In this document: positions 9,936-20,700 of the stretch, in pieces
Layout: each line of letters opens with the position of its first letter
Position numbering within the stretch: position 1 is the stretch's first letter
From: Flavihumibacter fluvii
GTDB lineage: Bacteria > Bacteroidota > Bacteroidia > Chitinophagales > Chitinophagaceae
Reading direction: 5' to 3'
Length of the DNA: 64,000 nucleotides
NCBI RefSeq assembly: GCF_018595675.2
Contig: NZ_CP092333.1
Location: 1,574,001-1,638,000, forward strand
The notes under the pieces: generated by a model
Seen by the model: only the letters and a program-made list of their open reading frames with translations
Databases searched by the model: none
What the model was told of the DNA's origin: nothing
Position numbers and translations under genes: made by a program

Positions 9936-10571
9936 TTATTTTACCAACTGCAATGCAGTTGTAACATTTTCCTGGATTGTTGAATATTTTTTAGTGGCCA
10001 TCAATTCGGTTGTGGCCAACCAGCTTCCACCAATAGCAATCACATTTTTAAGCTGTGAATAGGCCGTTGCATTCCGGATATTCACGCCGCCCATGGGAAT
10101 GAATTTTACCTTCAGTTGGTCATAAGGTCCCTGTAATGCTTTTAGAAATGCGATACCGCCCAATTGTTCAGCAGGAAATAATTTCTGAATGCCAAAGCCC
10201 ATTTCTGCTGCCAGCTCAATTTCAGAGGGTGTCATCACGCCTGGGATGAACGGGAAATTAATTTTCATGGCTTCCAGGCAAACAGTTTGGTTTAAACCCG
10301 GACTCAATCCAAACTGTGCGCCAGCATCAGCTGCCATACGCAATTGTATAGTGTTGAGTAGGGTACCAGCACCCACAAACATTTCAGGAAATGAGGTACG
10401 AATAAGTTTAACAGATTTTTCAGCTATTGCAGTCCGGAATGGGATTTCCATCACATTAAGGCCGGCTTCCAACAATGCCTCAGCCACTGGCAAAACATCT
10501 TCCAATGCATCGAAAGTAATCGCCGGCAATATTTTTTGTTGCAATGCAACAGGTAATGAAAAAGCAGCCAT
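9936..10571 (-). CDS. dgoA: KDPG/KDPGal aldolase (2-dehydro-3-deoxy-6-phosphogalactonate aldolase)
   Basis: A 211-residue class I aldolase of the Eda/DgoA family. It cleaves 2-keto-3-deoxy-6-phosphogalactonate (or -gluconate) to pyruvate and glyceraldehyde 3-phosphate. The Schiff-base lysine is Lys130 in [12 protein letters not shown] and the catalytic glutamate is Glu42 in [11 protein letters not shown]; the phosphate-binding FIPMGGVN loop is present. It is the first gene after the 104-bp gap holding a perfect palindrome, so it may head a sub-operon. The galactonate context favours DgoA over Eda; sequence alone does not separate them. Confidence 0.88.
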   Translation of the reverse strand: MAAFSLPVALQQKILPAITFDALEDVLPVAEALLEAGLNVMEIPFRTAIAEKSVKLIRTSFPEMFVGAGTLLNTIQLRMAADAGAQFGLSPGLNQTVCLEAMKINFPFIPGVMTPSEIELAAEMGFGIQKLFPAEQLGGIAFLKALQGPYDQLKVKFIPMGGVNIRNATAYSQLKNVIAIGGSWLATTELMATKKYSTIQENVTTALQLVK

Positions 10572-10588
10572 ACACTATTTGTTACCTT

Positions 10589-10596
10589 TAAAAATA
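10589..10596 (-). promoter_or_regulatory. Possible -7 element of an internal promoter for the galactonate genes
   Basis: On the minus strand the octamer reads TATTTTTA, close to the Bacteroidota -7 consensus TAnnTTTG. It lies 18 bp upstream of the aldolase start, in the largest gap of the 25-kb run. No clear -33 TTTG box is seen, so this is tentative. Confidence 0.25.
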
Positions 10597-10617
10597 GACT
10601 TTCTACCGATAATACGC

Positions 10618-10647
10618 GTATGCCTGCCTTAATTAAGGCAGGCATAC
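10618..10647. repeat. Perfect 30-bp palindrome between DUF1080 gene and dgoA
   Basis: The 30 bases are identical to their own reverse complement, with the half-sequence GTATGCCTGCCTTAA. In RNA this would form a 13-bp stem with an AATT loop. No U-run follows on the minus strand, so it is not a standard terminator. It sits about 50 bp upstream of the inferred start of transcription of the galactonate sub-operon and could be an operator, an RNA-processing or attenuation hairpin, or a dispersed palindromic repeat. Confidence 0.7.
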
Positions 10648-10675
10648 ATTTTGGACCTACAAAAATTTGTGGTCA

Positions 10676-11410
10676 TTATTGCTTTAACTGAATATTCTTA
10701 TACTCTACTTTCATGGAAGGTGCCACATGCAGCTGTAAGCCAATGAGGCCTTTTGATTTGCGGTTGGTGGTATCGTTATCAGTGGTTTCACTCATCAGGA
10801 CACCATTGATATAATGGAGCATATGGTTTCCCTTTATTACGAGGTGAATTTCATTCCAATCGTTGGCCTTGATTTTTTGTTTAAGTGAATCCGGGTTTCC
10901 CAGAGAGCCGGTGATCACCGGTTTCTCATTGGCAGGAATAGTTGCGATCTGTCCACGCATCGCCAAAAAGCCGCGACCCCTTTCTTCATAATTCTGGCCG
11001 GTGTAGGTATCTGCCCCGTCGATATCTGCCTGGTAGCCCTTCAATCCGTAGGGTACATCTTTAACCATTTCACTACGGTATTGAACGCCACTATTACCAT
11101 CTGCACTGATCCTGTATTCGGCTTTGAATTCGAAATCGGAAGGTTCGCCGCCCTTCCAGATCATGAAGGTGTTTGATTTAAGCTGGTGGTCCTTTGTTTC
11201 CAGTCCGGTTAACACCCCGTTCTCAATATGCCAGAAACTGGTATCGCCATCCCAACCGGTAAAAGTTTTACCGTCAAAAATAGGGACAAAGTCATTGGTG
11301 GCGGTAACACTATCCTGGGGCACTGTTTGGGTTTCTTTAGGGGCTGTATCATTACAACCGGCCATAGTGAATACCACTAACATGGCTGCAGGAACTGATA
11401 AATATTTCAT
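10676..11410 (-). CDS. DUF1080 lipoprotein (3-keto-disaccharide hydrolase-like)
   Basis: A 244-residue secreted protein with a lipoprotein signal (VVFTMAGCNDT, Cys19). The body is a DUF1080 jelly-roll: FDGKTFTGWDGDTSFWHIENGVLTG, SDFEFKAEYRIS..GNSGVQYRS, GYQADI, GRGFLAMRGQ and NEIHLVIKGNHMLHYINGV. Members of this family hydrolyse 3-keto-glycosides or are lectin-like partners of Gfo/Idh/MocA dehydrogenases. Here it follows the oxidoreductase by 9 bp, the usual pairing. It probably works in the periplasm on an oxidised sugar. Substrate not deducible. Confidence 0.87.
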   Translation of the reverse strand: MKYLSVPAAMLVVFTMAGCNDTAPKETQTVPQDSVTATNDFVPIFDGKTFTGWDGDTSFWHIENGVLTGLETKDHQLKSNTFMIWKGGEPSDFEFKAEYRISADGNSGVQYRSEMVKDVPYGLKGYQADIDGADTYTGQNYEERGRGFLAMRGQIATIPANEKPVITGSLGNPDSLKQKIKANDWNEIHLVIKGNHMLHYINGVLMSETTDNDTTNRKSKGLIGLQLHVAPSMKVEYKNIQLKQ

Positions 11411-11419
11411 GATCTTATA

Positions 11420-12571
11420 TTATAAATTGTTTGTTGCTTTCCAGGATCCTGAAGCAGCAGATTCCAATACTGCCTCGCAGACTTTCTCCGTTTCAAGGGC
11501 TTGTTTAAATGTTGGCGAGCAGTCTTCACCGGTTTCCAGGCACTTAAAAAAGTCAGCCACCTGGTGAATGAATGAGTGTTCGTAGCCAATTCCCAAACCG
11601 GGCACCCACCACCTGTTCATATAAGGCTGGTCACCATCGGTAACATGAATGGATCGCCATCCTTTAAGGATAGACTCATCAGAATTATCAAAATACTGCA
11701 GCCGGTTCAGGTCATGAAGGTTCCAGGCGATGGAGCCATTGGCGCCATTGATCTCAAAAGTATATTCTGCCTTATGTCCGCGCGCGTATCGGGTTGATTC
11801 AAAAAGCCCGAGTGATCCGTTATTAAAATGACACATGATGGTACAGGCATCATCGATCGTAACGGCTTGTTTTTTTCCAGTTAACTGGTGGGTACGTTCC
11901 TTTACAAATGTTTCCGTCATGGCGGAAACATCTTTAATACCACCATTCAGCCATATTGCAGTATCAATACAATGCGACAACAGGTCGCCTAAAACACCGG
12001 AGCCTGAAACAGCAGCATCCATGCGCCATAGTCCCTCCCCGCCTTGCGGAAGATCAGCGTTGATGGTCCAGTCTTGCAGGAAATTTGCACGATAATGGTA
12101 AATTTTTCCCAGTTTGCCAGAATCAATGATTTGCTTGGCCAGGGTTACAGCCGGTATGCGGCGATAATTATAATACACTGTATTTTTAACACCAGCTGCC
12201 TCCACTGCATCAACCATTTTTTTCGATTCCTCCAGGGACCTTGCAAGGGGCTTTTCACATAGGATCATCTTACCGGCAGCAGCGGCTGCAATGGCGATTT
12301 CAGCATGGGTATCATTCGGCGTACAAATATCGATCGCATCAATATCCTCCCTGGCCACTAATTTTTTCCAATCAGTTTCATACGATGCATAGCCCCATTG
12401 TGCTGCAAAAGCGCGCACCTTTTCTTCATTGCGGGCGCAAACTGCCTGCAGAACCGGAGTGAATGCGAGTTCCGGAAAAAAATTATCGATCCTGTTATAA
12501 CCATTGGAATGCGTTCTTCCCATGAAGCCGCATCCGATCAAGCCTATTCGTAATTGTTTTTTTTCAGCCAT
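11420..12571 (-). CDS. Gfo/Idh/MocA family NAD(P)-dependent oxidoreductase
   Basis: A 383-residue cytoplasmic oxidoreductase with no signal peptide. The N-terminal Rossmann motif is [18 protein letters not shown] (about residues 7-24), the family EKP motif occurs in [14 protein letters not shown], and the C-terminal domain carries [14 protein letters not shown] with the His often used in catalysis. Relatives oxidise sugars or inositols, often at C3. It sits between a TIM-barrel isomerase and a DUF1080 protein, a neighbourhood typical of 3-keto-sugar catabolism (inference). Confidence 0.9.
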   Translation of the reverse strand: MAEKKQLRIGLIGCGFMGRTHSNGYNRIDNFFPELAFTPVLQAVCARNEEKVRAFAAQWGYASYETDWKKLVAREDIDAIDICTPNDTHAEIAIAAAAAGKMILCEKPLARSLEESKKMVDAVEAAGVKNTVYYNYRRIPAVTLAKQIIDSGKLGKIYHYRANFLQDWTINADLPQGGEGLWRMDAAVSGSGVLGDLLSHCIDTAIWLNGGIKDVSAMTETFVKERTHQLTGKKQAVTIDDACTIMCHFNNGSLGLFESTRYARGHKAEYTFEINGANGSIAWNLHDLNRLQYFDNSDESILKGWRSIHVTDGDQPYMNRWWVPGLGIGYEHSFIHQVADFFKCLETGEDCSPTFKQALETEKVCEAVLESAASGSWKATNNL

Positions 12572-12612
12572 CTTTTATTGCATTAAAAGGTAGATAAAAT
12601 CATTTTCAGTAT

Positions 12613-13650
12613 TTATTGCGCTTCAAACCAGCCATGGGCGTCGCGAACTTTAATCATCTTACCCAGGATGTCATTCCAAGTTTGTTGTTTCGTCATAACG
12701 GCATTGGGGAACATACAACCATCCCAACAGATATGCCTGAACGCTTTTGTCAGTTCGCCTTTTTCATCGCGTAGCCAGTAACCGGCATCATGGACAATAT
12801 CCAGTTTGCCATTGGGATCTGTGGCCAGGCAATGACGGCCGGTTTTATCGTGGGAACCGCTACCGAAAACGGTTCCGTCATTTTGTGCCACATGGAAATC
12901 GATCGTCCATGGCCGCAGTGCTGCAGTTAATTTCTTTAGTCCGGCCTGGAAGGTTTCGCGGTCATTCCAATCAAAGTTTTCAGGAAGGATGCGGTCCTCC
13001 GGACTATTATACCCTAACATATACAAGAGGGTATGTGCCATATCGGCCTGGAAACCAATATTAGGGCGGTCAACCGCTTCCAGGGTGTCAATCATCGCCT
13101 TCCAGCTGTGCATACCACCCCAGCAGATCTCGCCTTCAGCAGCCAGTTTTTCTCCAAAGTCAGCGGCCACATCGCAGGCTTCACGGAATGTCTCCGCAAT
13201 TAAGCGAGTATTGCCAACCGGGTCTTTTGCCCATTCTTCAGGTTTAGAGGCAGAATCAATGCGGATAATGCCATAAGGCCGAACCCCCAGTTCCCTGAGT
13301 TTCTGGCCGAACCGGCAAGATTTGCGCACCATGTCAACAAACACGGCCCGATCTTCTTTGCTACCCATTGCGGGTCCACCCCATATTGGTGCGACAAGGC
13401 TACCGATATTCAGATGCAATCCGCCAACTTTTTCTGCCAGTTTTTTCAAGCCATCATCTGACATATCAATATCAAAATGGGGTTCAAAAAGCCCGATATC
13501 GATACCATCGAATTTTACACCATCCACTTCGGCAGCTGCAGTAAGCTCCAGCAGGGTGTCCAGGGGTATCGGCGGCTCCGAGTCCGGTCCCTTTCCAACA
13601 ATACCGGGCCAGGTTGCATTGTGCAGTTTGGGATAATTGTTTTTTTGCAT
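12613..13650 (-). CDS. Sugar phosphate isomerase/epimerase-like TIM-barrel protein
   Basis: A 345-residue AP-endonuclease-2-type TIM barrel. Visible segments fitting the metal-binding barrel ends are [63 protein letters not shown] and [27 protein letters not shown]. It is longer than the 16054 and 16884 paralogues and not closely similar to them. Relatives include isomerases and 3-keto-glycoside lyases. No signal peptide. It lies 41 bp from the oxidoreductase and 28 bp from the MFS gene. Confidence 0.82.
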   Translation of the reverse strand: MQKNNYPKLHNATWPGIVGKGPDSEPPIPLDTLLELTAAAEVDGVKFDGIDIGLFEPHFDIDMSDDGLKKLAEKVGGLHLNIGSLVAPIWGGPAMGSKEDRAVFVDMVRKSCRFGQKLRELGVRPYGIIRIDSASKPEEWAKDPVGNTRLIAETFREACDVAADFGEKLAAEGEICWGGMHSWKAMIDTLEAVDRPNIGFQADMAHTLLYMLGYNSPEDRILPENFDWNDRETFQAGLKKLTAALRPWTIDFHVAQNDGTVFGSGSHDKTGRHCLATDPNGKLDIVHDAGYWLRDEKGELTKAFRHICWDGCMFPNAVMTKQQTWNDILGKMIKVRDAHGWFEAQ

Positions 13651-13678
13651 ATCGTTAGATTTTATTTGTAAGAAAATA

Positions 13679-15220
13679 TCAATGTGGGTCTGCCAGGATC
13701 ACCGGTTTATAGCCGCCCCGCGATTTGAAATATACAAAGAGTCCCAGGTAACATAAAAACATTAAGGCCGGGAAAAAAGCTACTGTCCGAAGCGCGCTTT
13801 TTTTAGCGTCATTCTGAACGATATTGATCTCTTCAACTGCCTTGGCCGGTGCATTTGCCATCTTTTGGGCATCCAGTGCTTTATAGGAACCAAAGAGACC
13901 CTTTTTAGGTGCTGTTAAATAATCTGCATGAAGTGTTGTATTGTTTGCCTGGTCATAAGCCGCCAGGTTCTGGTCCAGTTGTTTGTCCTGGACGAAGCCA
14001 AGAATGACAGCTCCAATTACCCCAACGCCCATCATACCAACTGCCCCGGTAAAATTGAGGGCAAGTGCGCCTCCCCTGGGAAATTGTTCTGAAACCACGC
14101 CAAGCATGGTAGGCCAGAAAAATGTTTTACCAAAGGCATACACTGTGGCTGCAATAATGATCAAAGCCCCTGTTGAATAGGAAAGAAATACCAACCCCAA
14201 CATGGCGATCAGGGAACTGGCCACCAGCAATCCGATGGGTGAAAGCCTGTGCACAATTGGTCCGGCATAAAACCGCAGCAAGGCCATAATGATCGATGTA
14301 TAAATCAATACCCAGCCACCCTGGAAACCCATTTTCTGCATGGCTGGTGTCATCAGATCAGTGATCCAGCTATCAGTACCCAATTCGGTGGTCGCCAGCG
14401 GGATCATGATCAATAACAGCAAAATAAACAGCGGCTGTCCCAAAGACCGGACAAAATACCCGAAAATACCTACAGCAACAAGGGTGATGATTATGCTCAC
14501 CATGTTTGACCATTGGAAAAGGCTACCCAGCTGGAAAGCGCATAAAGCTGCGATGATCAGCATACCCAGTATGCCAACTTCTTTTAGCATATCGAGGTAG
14601 CTGACACCGGCTTCTACCCTTTCATTAACAGGAAACTTCCTTTTCAAAATAATCCAGCCGTACACAATGGCAGGAAGTAAGACGAAAGCGATGATTACTT
14701 CCCAGGGAAATTGCTGGTTGATCATAAATATGCCCAACAATCCGCCAACCACCATACCTGCAGGCCAGCCTGCATGCAGTATATTCAGCCATTTGGTTTT
14801 TTCTTTTGGGAACATGGTGGCCACAACCGGATTGATCACCGCTTCAACAGCACCATTTCCTAATGCAAATAAAAAAGTTCCGGCAAAAAGCATCCAGTAA
14901 CCACTGGCAAATATGGTGATGATCACAGAAAGAATATGGCAGGCAAAAGCAAAGACCATTGACTTTTTGTAACCAATCTTATCGATGATAAGACTGAAAA
15001 TGACAATACTGATGCCAAAAGGCCAGAATCCAACCCCAAATATTTCACCCTGCTGCGTTTTACTTAAACCGAACTGAACGCCCCATTGTGCCATGATGAA
15101 TGCCCGGAAAACAAAACCAAAAGCAGTAGCGACCAATGCGATAAAACATCCCCAGAAAAGCAATTTTTTATCCCGGTCTTCTGTTGCTGTTGTTACCGAA
15201 TTCGCATTTGTTGAATTCAT
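13679..15220 (-). CDS. MFS transporter, FucP/FHS-like sugar permease
   Basis: A 513-residue membrane protein with about twelve helices. The N-terminal part ([68 protein letters not shown]) resembles the FHS group of sugar:proton symporters, where the NP-x-LN-x-H/G region is characteristic. A roughly 60-residue hydrophilic loop rich in Ala/Gln/Lys precedes the last helix near residues 425-480. Likely imports the sugar used by the surrounding isomerases and oxidoreductase (inference). Confidence 0.82.
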   Translation of the reverse strand: MNSTNANSVTTATEDRDKKLLFWGCFIALVATAFGFVFRAFIMAQWGVQFGLSKTQQGEIFGVGFWPFGISIVIFSLIIDKIGYKKSMVFAFACHILSVIITIFASGYWMLFAGTFLFALGNGAVEAVINPVVATMFPKEKTKWLNILHAGWPAGMVVGGLLGIFMINQQFPWEVIIAFVLLPAIVYGWIILKRKFPVNERVEAGVSYLDMLKEVGILGMLIIAALCAFQLGSLFQWSNMVSIIITLVAVGIFGYFVRSLGQPLFILLLLIMIPLATTELGTDSWITDLMTPAMQKMGFQGGWVLIYTSIIMALLRFYAGPIVHRLSPIGLLVASSLIAMLGLVFLSYSTGALIIIAATVYAFGKTFFWPTMLGVVSEQFPRGGALALNFTGAVGMMGVGVIGAVILGFVQDKQLDQNLAAYDQANNTTLHADYLTAPKKGLFGSYKALDAQKMANAPAKAVEEINIVQNDAKKSALRTVAFFPALMFLCYLGLFVYFKSRGGYKPVILADPH

Positions 15221-15241
15221 GTTTTTTTATTGAAGGTTGAA

Positions 15242-16045
15242 TTAATGATTTAATAGCCACTGATTGATGCGTTCATTGAAGTCTGATAATTGTTCCCAAT
15301 GAAACGCATGTCCGCAGCCTTCATACATATGAAGGTCTGCATTCGGAATAGCACGGGCCACTTCGGTTGTCATCCATGGCGGCGTAAATATATCTGCACT
15401 GCCACCAATGACAAGAACTGGTTGTTGTATCTGGGGAAGCTGGTCAAGTACATTATGCGCTATGCAAGCTGCTGCCTGTGCCTTCAAACCCTTTAAAGAT
15501 TGTTTCGGAGGTTCTGTGGAAGCAGATTGACGATCAGCGGCCATTCCTTCAGATATGGCAGGATCATCCCAGGAGGATTTTGAAAAAATCAACCATTGGA
15601 TAAACAGGCTGAACGCTTCGGGCGTAAAATTCGCCTTACAATCGATCATGTGCTGGAAGACGGCTTTGGCCATATTGTCACACCTTGCCCAGGGGCACAT
15701 CAGCACCATGGAAACAACTTTTGAAGGATGGCGTATGGCGAGTTGCTGCGCAATTGTACTTCCCATTGAAACACCAACCACCCTGACTTTCTGCAAGTTA
15801 AGCGCATCCAGCAAACCGGCATAATCATCGGCCATCTGTGCCGTGGTATATGGCCCGTCCGGTGTATCCGACTGGCCCACACCACGGTTATCAACAGTAA
15901 TGCACCGGAACTGTTGTTGCCAGTGTGCCACATGTTTTTCCCAGACAGCCCCGGGTGCTGTGATCCCCATAATAAGCAACAGCGGCTCACCCGAACCCTG
16001 TTCCTCATAATACAATTGAATACCATTGCTGTTTATAACGGGCAT
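15242..16045 (-). CDS. Alpha/beta hydrolase (enol-lactonase-like)
   Basis: A 267-residue single-domain alpha/beta hydrolase resembling 3-oxoadipate enol-lactonases. It has TVDNRGVGQSDTPDGPYT, the nucleophile elbow GVSMGSTIAQQL (Ser about 95), the acid region VIGGSADIFTPPW and the histidine in YEGCGHAFHWE. No signal peptide, so cytoplasmic. No other lactonase candidate is visible in the galactonate-containing run, so it could hydrolyse an aldonolactone; this is inference only. Eight bp from the TIM-barrel gene upstream. Confidence 0.85.
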   Translation of the reverse strand: MPVINSNGIQLYYEEQGSGEPLLLIMGITAPGAVWEKHVAHWQQQFRCITVDNRGVGQSDTPDGPYTTAQMADDYAGLLDALNLQKVRVVGVSMGSTIAQQLAIRHPSKVVSMVLMCPWARCDNMAKAVFQHMIDCKANFTPEAFSLFIQWLIFSKSSWDDPAISEGMAADRQSASTEPPKQSLKGLKAQAAACIAHNVLDQLPQIQQPVLVIGGSADIFTPPWMTTEVARAIPNADLHMYEGCGHAFHWEQLSDFNERINQWLLNH

Positions 16046-16053
16046 CTTACTGG

Positions 16054-16881
16054 TTATTTTAATCCCTTGATCAATATTTCATTTACCCAACGACCATCAT
16101 GCAGCGTCACAAAATCCGGGTCATCCATGGCTTCCGGACCTTCATCTTCACAAATGATCCAGCCGGCATAATTAATATCTTTCAGCCATTGGGTGATACC
16201 CAGGAGGTCAACCTTACCATTTCCCATGAGGGTGAATTCCGGTTCGCCATTCCAGTCTTTATAATGCATATGGTTGATCAAATGCGCATATGCTTTCATT
16301 GTTTCCAACGGGTCCATACCGGCGTTAATGATATGGCCGACATCCGGCGTCCAGCCAGTGACAGCGCTATCCAGTGCCGGCAATACCGCTGCATAATCTT
16401 CTGCCGTGCGGATGATTGAAGTATGCGGTGAATTGGGGTGGAAACTACAAGGAACGCCTTTTTCCATGGCCCTTCTTGAAACCGTGTTCACAATATTGAC
16501 CAGGTTCCTGCGGCGTGTTTCCAGTTCATGACGACCGGAAGGTATTTGTACAGTGCAAAGAATGGCGCCTGGAAATCGTTGTAACAGACTGATCATTTGG
16601 TCGGCTTCCTGTCTTTCTTTTTCCGTTTCTTCGGCGCCTTTCCAATCCAAAGCCAGGGAGATAGCTGCCAGCTCTAACCCGGTTGACTTCAATTTTGCTT
16701 CCAGCAGTCCGGGATCACTTAAATCACCCATCCAGAAATGGATCGGCTGGATGCCGGCAAACCCGGCCTGGGCAATTATTTCCATCATGTGACCCAGTCG
16801 GTTCGCATGGGTCTTGCCACTATTATTCATGAACCAGGTATACACTTCAGATCCAAAACGGAATGGTAGTTGGTTACTCAT
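16054..16881 (-). CDS. Sugar phosphate isomerase/epimerase-like TIM-barrel protein
   Basis: A 275-residue AP-endonuclease-2-type TIM barrel of unknown substrate. Barrel-end motifs include GFAGIQPIHFWMGD, VPCSFHPNSPHTS, WTPDVGHIINAG and MHYKDWNGE, with a C-terminal GWIICEDEGPEA carrying the probable metal ligand. It starts 2 bp after the stop of the related 283-residue gene upstream, so the two isomerases are tightly coupled and may have arisen as an old duplication with strong divergence. Confidence 0.82.
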   Translation of the reverse strand: MSNQLPFRFGSEVYTWFMNNSGKTHANRLGHMMEIIAQAGFAGIQPIHFWMGDLSDPGLLEAKLKSTGLELAAISLALDWKGAEETEKERQEADQMISLLQRFPGAILCTVQIPSGRHELETRRRNLVNIVNTVSRRAMEKGVPCSFHPNSPHTSIIRTAEDYAAVLPALDSAVTGWTPDVGHIINAGMDPLETMKAYAHLINHMHYKDWNGEPEFTLMGNGKVDLLGITQWLKDINYAGWIICEDEGPEAMDDPDFVTLHDGRWVNEILIKGLK

Positions 16882-16883
16882 AT

Positions 16884-17735
16884 TTAAAGGCCTTGTTTTT
16901 TACAATGCTGTTTAATAAAGGCTAATCCTTTTATGGCAATATCCCATGGCTTTGAATACTCCCGCCATACATTGATCGCATTGGCAAAATCGGGATCATT
17001 GCGGGAAAATGCTTCAATGGTCAGCCAGCCTGAATAGTTGATTTCTGCCAGCGCGGAAAATGTTTCATCCCAAAGCACATGACCATCACCGGGAGTCCCC
17101 CTGTCATTTTCACTGATATGCACATGTGCTAATAACGGAGCAATGGTTGTGATGGCTGTATGGTTATTTTTCTCTTCAATATTAGCATGGTGGGTATCAT
17201 ACATGGCGCGTACATTAGGATGCGCGGCAGCAAGTACTAAAGTTGTCAACTGTTCGACCGTATTGCACAAATAACATTCAAAACGGTTCAATGCTTCCAG
17301 TGCCAGGGTAATACCCGCCTGGGCTGCATAATCACCAGCGGCATGCAATACATCACCAGCCCAGCCATATTCCTGCGGCTGTGGTGGTTGCCTCGAAAAA
17401 ACACTATGGGCCGAATGAAAAGGGCCGCATAAAACGGTAGCATTCATGGCCTGTGCCCGGTCGATGACCCATTTGATACGGTCAACTGCTTTTTGCCTTG
17501 TCGCAGCCGATGGACTCACCGGGTTCTCGCTGTCACTAACCACTGTAACTGCCGTTGTTTCGAGGCCAATATTTCTTGCATGGTTCCCAAAGCGTTGGTA
17601 GGCTTTCTCATCGGGTGCGCCAATAAAACACTCTACCCCATCATACCCGATCTCTTTCAACCGGTCGATGATGGGAAACAGGTCGTCTGACATGCCTGCT
17701 GACCAGACCAGTGTATTAAAACCAATTTTATTCAT
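16884..17735 (-). CDS. Ketose 3-epimerase-like TIM-barrel protein (tagatose/psicose 3-epimerase family)
   Basis: A 283-residue protein beginning IGFNTLVWSAG. All four residues of the D-tagatose/D-psicose 3-epimerase metal and acid-base site can be placed: Glu in LALEALNRFE, Asp and His in YDTHHANIEE, His/Glu in HVHISENDRGTPGDGHV, and Glu in LTIEAFSR. The family interconverts ketoses at C3. No signal peptide. In this operon it may process the keto-sugar formed after oxidation; the true substrate is unknown and hydroxypyruvate isomerase-like activity is an alternative. Confidence 0.85.
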   Translation of the reverse strand: MNKIGFNTLVWSAGMSDDLFPIIDRLKEIGYDGVECFIGAPDEKAYQRFGNHARNIGLETTAVTVVSDSENPVSPSAATRQKAVDRIKWVIDRAQAMNATVLCGPFHSAHSVFSRQPPQPQEYGWAGDVLHAAGDYAAQAGITLALEALNRFECYLCNTVEQLTTLVLAAAHPNVRAMYDTHHANIEEKNNHTAITTIAPLLAHVHISENDRGTPGDGHVLWDETFSALAEINYSGWLTIEAFSRNDPDFANAINVWREYSKPWDIAIKGLAFIKQHCKKQGL

Positions 17736-17769
17736 GCTAGCTGGATTGTTGATGTGATCAAAAGTTTCA

Positions 17770-20700
17770 TTATTTCTCCATCGGGTGTTGCTTCAGCAAT
17801 TCATCCGGTGAATAAAAACCGGTCTTACCTTTAATGGAAGCACGGACTTCTTTCACTTTTGTTGCAGATATCTCCGATGCTTCATTCCCGAAAGAATTCC
17901 GAACATAGGTGAGCACTGCTGCCAGTTCTTCATCTTTCAGCAAACCTTCAAACGGGGTCATCGGCACCTGTCCGGGATATTTTTTCCCATTCACTTCAAT
18001 GGGGCCATAAGCTCCTTTCAACACCAGTTTGATGAGTCGGTCTTCGCTACCTGTAACCCACCTGGAATCAGACAGCGGTGGAAAACCAGCGGCTTCCAAT
18101 CCCTTTCCATCTGGCTGGTGGCAGGTGGTACAGTAGCCATCACGGAAATAAATGGATTTTCCAGCTTCGAGAATTTCACGCTTGATGCCGCCTGGTTTTA
18201 CCACTATTTCCTCTTCTTTTTTCTCCGGTACACCATGCCCTTCAAGATGCGCAACTGCTGTTTCATGGGCATTTGCCATCCAGCCATCAAGTGGCATCTT
18301 GCCAGCTTCCATTTCAATGGGCAATCCTTTGTCCTTATCGAGCCAGGATGCTGCAACGATAGCTTCAAGCCTTACCCGGCCATGAGGGTCTTTAGCCGCA
18401 GCCATAAGCAGACTTGCCTGGTCAGCTACCTGGTGGCCGTTAAACCGCAGCACTTCCACTGCAGCTGCCCGTACCCGGTAGTCCTTCGACTGCAGCAATT
18501 GCCGCAGCAGTGGCTGGTCCACTTTATTCAGTCCCCAGCTTACCCACAGGGCTTCCAGTAAATTGTGTTCATAACCAGGATCATTCTTATCGAGATTTTC
18601 GATCCATGTTTTCAAGATCGGTAAAACTTCGGTAGCCTTGTGCCCCCTGAGTTCGCGGCGACTGCGATACCTGCTCCGGTATTCAGGAAGTTTTAAATTC
18701 TCCAGCAATTCAGGAACAGTTGCACCGGAAACTTTTGCGGGTACCACCAATGGCCGGGAAGGATAGGTAACCCTGTATATGCGGCCGTGCACATGATCGC
18801 GTAATGGATCCCGTGCGTTATGTTGCATATGGCCGATCAGCACATTGTGCCAGTCTGCCACATAAAGTGAGCCATCTGGTGCAAATTCAAGATCAACCGG
18901 GCGGAAATTCGGGTCTGAGGAACGCAAAAGGTCCTGCCTGTGTTTGCTGGAATACCCTGTGCCATCATCCTTTAAACTATGTTCCTTTGTCCCCAGGAAC
19001 CCAATCGTATTATTGATCAGCAGATCCCCCTGGATATCATCCGGGAAGTGCCGGCTGGATACAAATTCAAGTCCGGATGTTGGTCGGACTTTATGCGCTT
19101 CCTCGATCAGGTTCTGTGATTTTGGGGTATATTCTGCATAACGGGACTTAATTGTTCCGGGCATCATCCAGCTTACATCCGGCCCGGAGGTCTCCGCATA
19201 AAATACCTGGCCCCAATTGTCGAAGGCTATGCCCCAGGGATTGGGAATAGAGAGTTGTGCAATGCGGTCCAGTTTTCGCCGGTTGATATCATACCGGAAG
19301 AATCCACCGTTGGTGCCACGTACAGGACCATACGAAGTTTCAATGTCATTACACAGGAATACACCTTCGCCCATATAAATCGCGCCAGATGGGTCGGTGG
19401 TAAATGCATGGTGGTTATGGTGCGTATCATGGTCATCGAAACCACTCAGTAAAATTTCTTTGGTGTCTGCTTTATCATCGCCATTTGTGTCCCTGAGCAA
19501 AACAAAATTAGTTCCCTGGGACACATATACACCTTCCGGTGCAAACTCAATACCAAGTGGCAATTGTAGTCCATCTGCAAAAACAGTTTCCTTGTCAGCC
19601 TTGCCATCATTATTGGTGTCTTCCAGGATGATAATTTTATCGTTAGGCTTAGGGTCACCGGGTCTCCAATGCGGATAAGTAGGCATAACGGCTACCCATA
19701 GGCGACCCTTATTATCAAAAGATAGTTGAACCGGGTTGGCCAATTCCTTGAACTGCTCTTCTGAAGCAAAAAGTTCAATCTTGTACCCGGGTGCCATAGT
19801 GAATTTGCTAAGGGCCTCTTCGCCATAGAGGTAACGCGGATTACCGTTCTTTTCTTTTGGATCATAATTCGTTTTCACTTCCGGCAATGCAGAAGTGTTT
19901 TTATCGGCAGCATCCAGATCGGTCTTCTCGCCTTTTACGGCTTTCCAGATGGCTTCATCGCGTATGGCTGTCATCTCACGGATCTTTTTCAGTTCTGCCG
20001 GGTAGTTATCAGGGCCAAAGGGATCATAGCGGCGGCCAAACACATGCACGCCGTTCGGGACCTTGTAATCGTTATGCCACATCCAGTTCTTTTCCTTGAC
20101 TGCCTGGTGAACCAATTCACGATGCGCTTCAGCTTCAACTTTATGTTCACCAAACACTTCATCGGCCAGGAATGGTCCGAATTTCGCATAACCGGCATCT
20201 GTCATCTGGGATCCGTCGATGGTCAGGTCTGTACCGGCATCTTCAAACCAGTCTTTTGTGGGTAAATACGCATCAATATAATGGACCTTATTAGCGGATG
20301 CAATCTCCTCCATCGCATCGGCGTACAGTTTCAGGTTTTTATTTTCTGTCTTGCCATCAGGCAGGTCGTACTTACCGGAAAGGTCTTCGAAGGCAATGGG
20401 AGAAACGATAGCCAGTTGCGGCGCAGTGACACCATTATATTTTTGGGCAAGGGTATGCTTAATAAAAGCATCCAGTTCCGCTTTATAATTGGCCAGTCCA
20501 CTATCGCCCTGGAATGATTCATTAAATCCAAAGAAGGCAATAATTATATCGGCCTTATGCCGTGTGATCCATTGGTCGGGCGTTTCGAAAAAACCTTCAA
20601 ACCCCGGATCTTTTGCCAACTCTGTCTGGAATTTTTCTGCTCCCGGAAAAGCCCATGGGGATGGCCGGCCCGAATGCGGCCGGAATCCCGGCGTATTACC

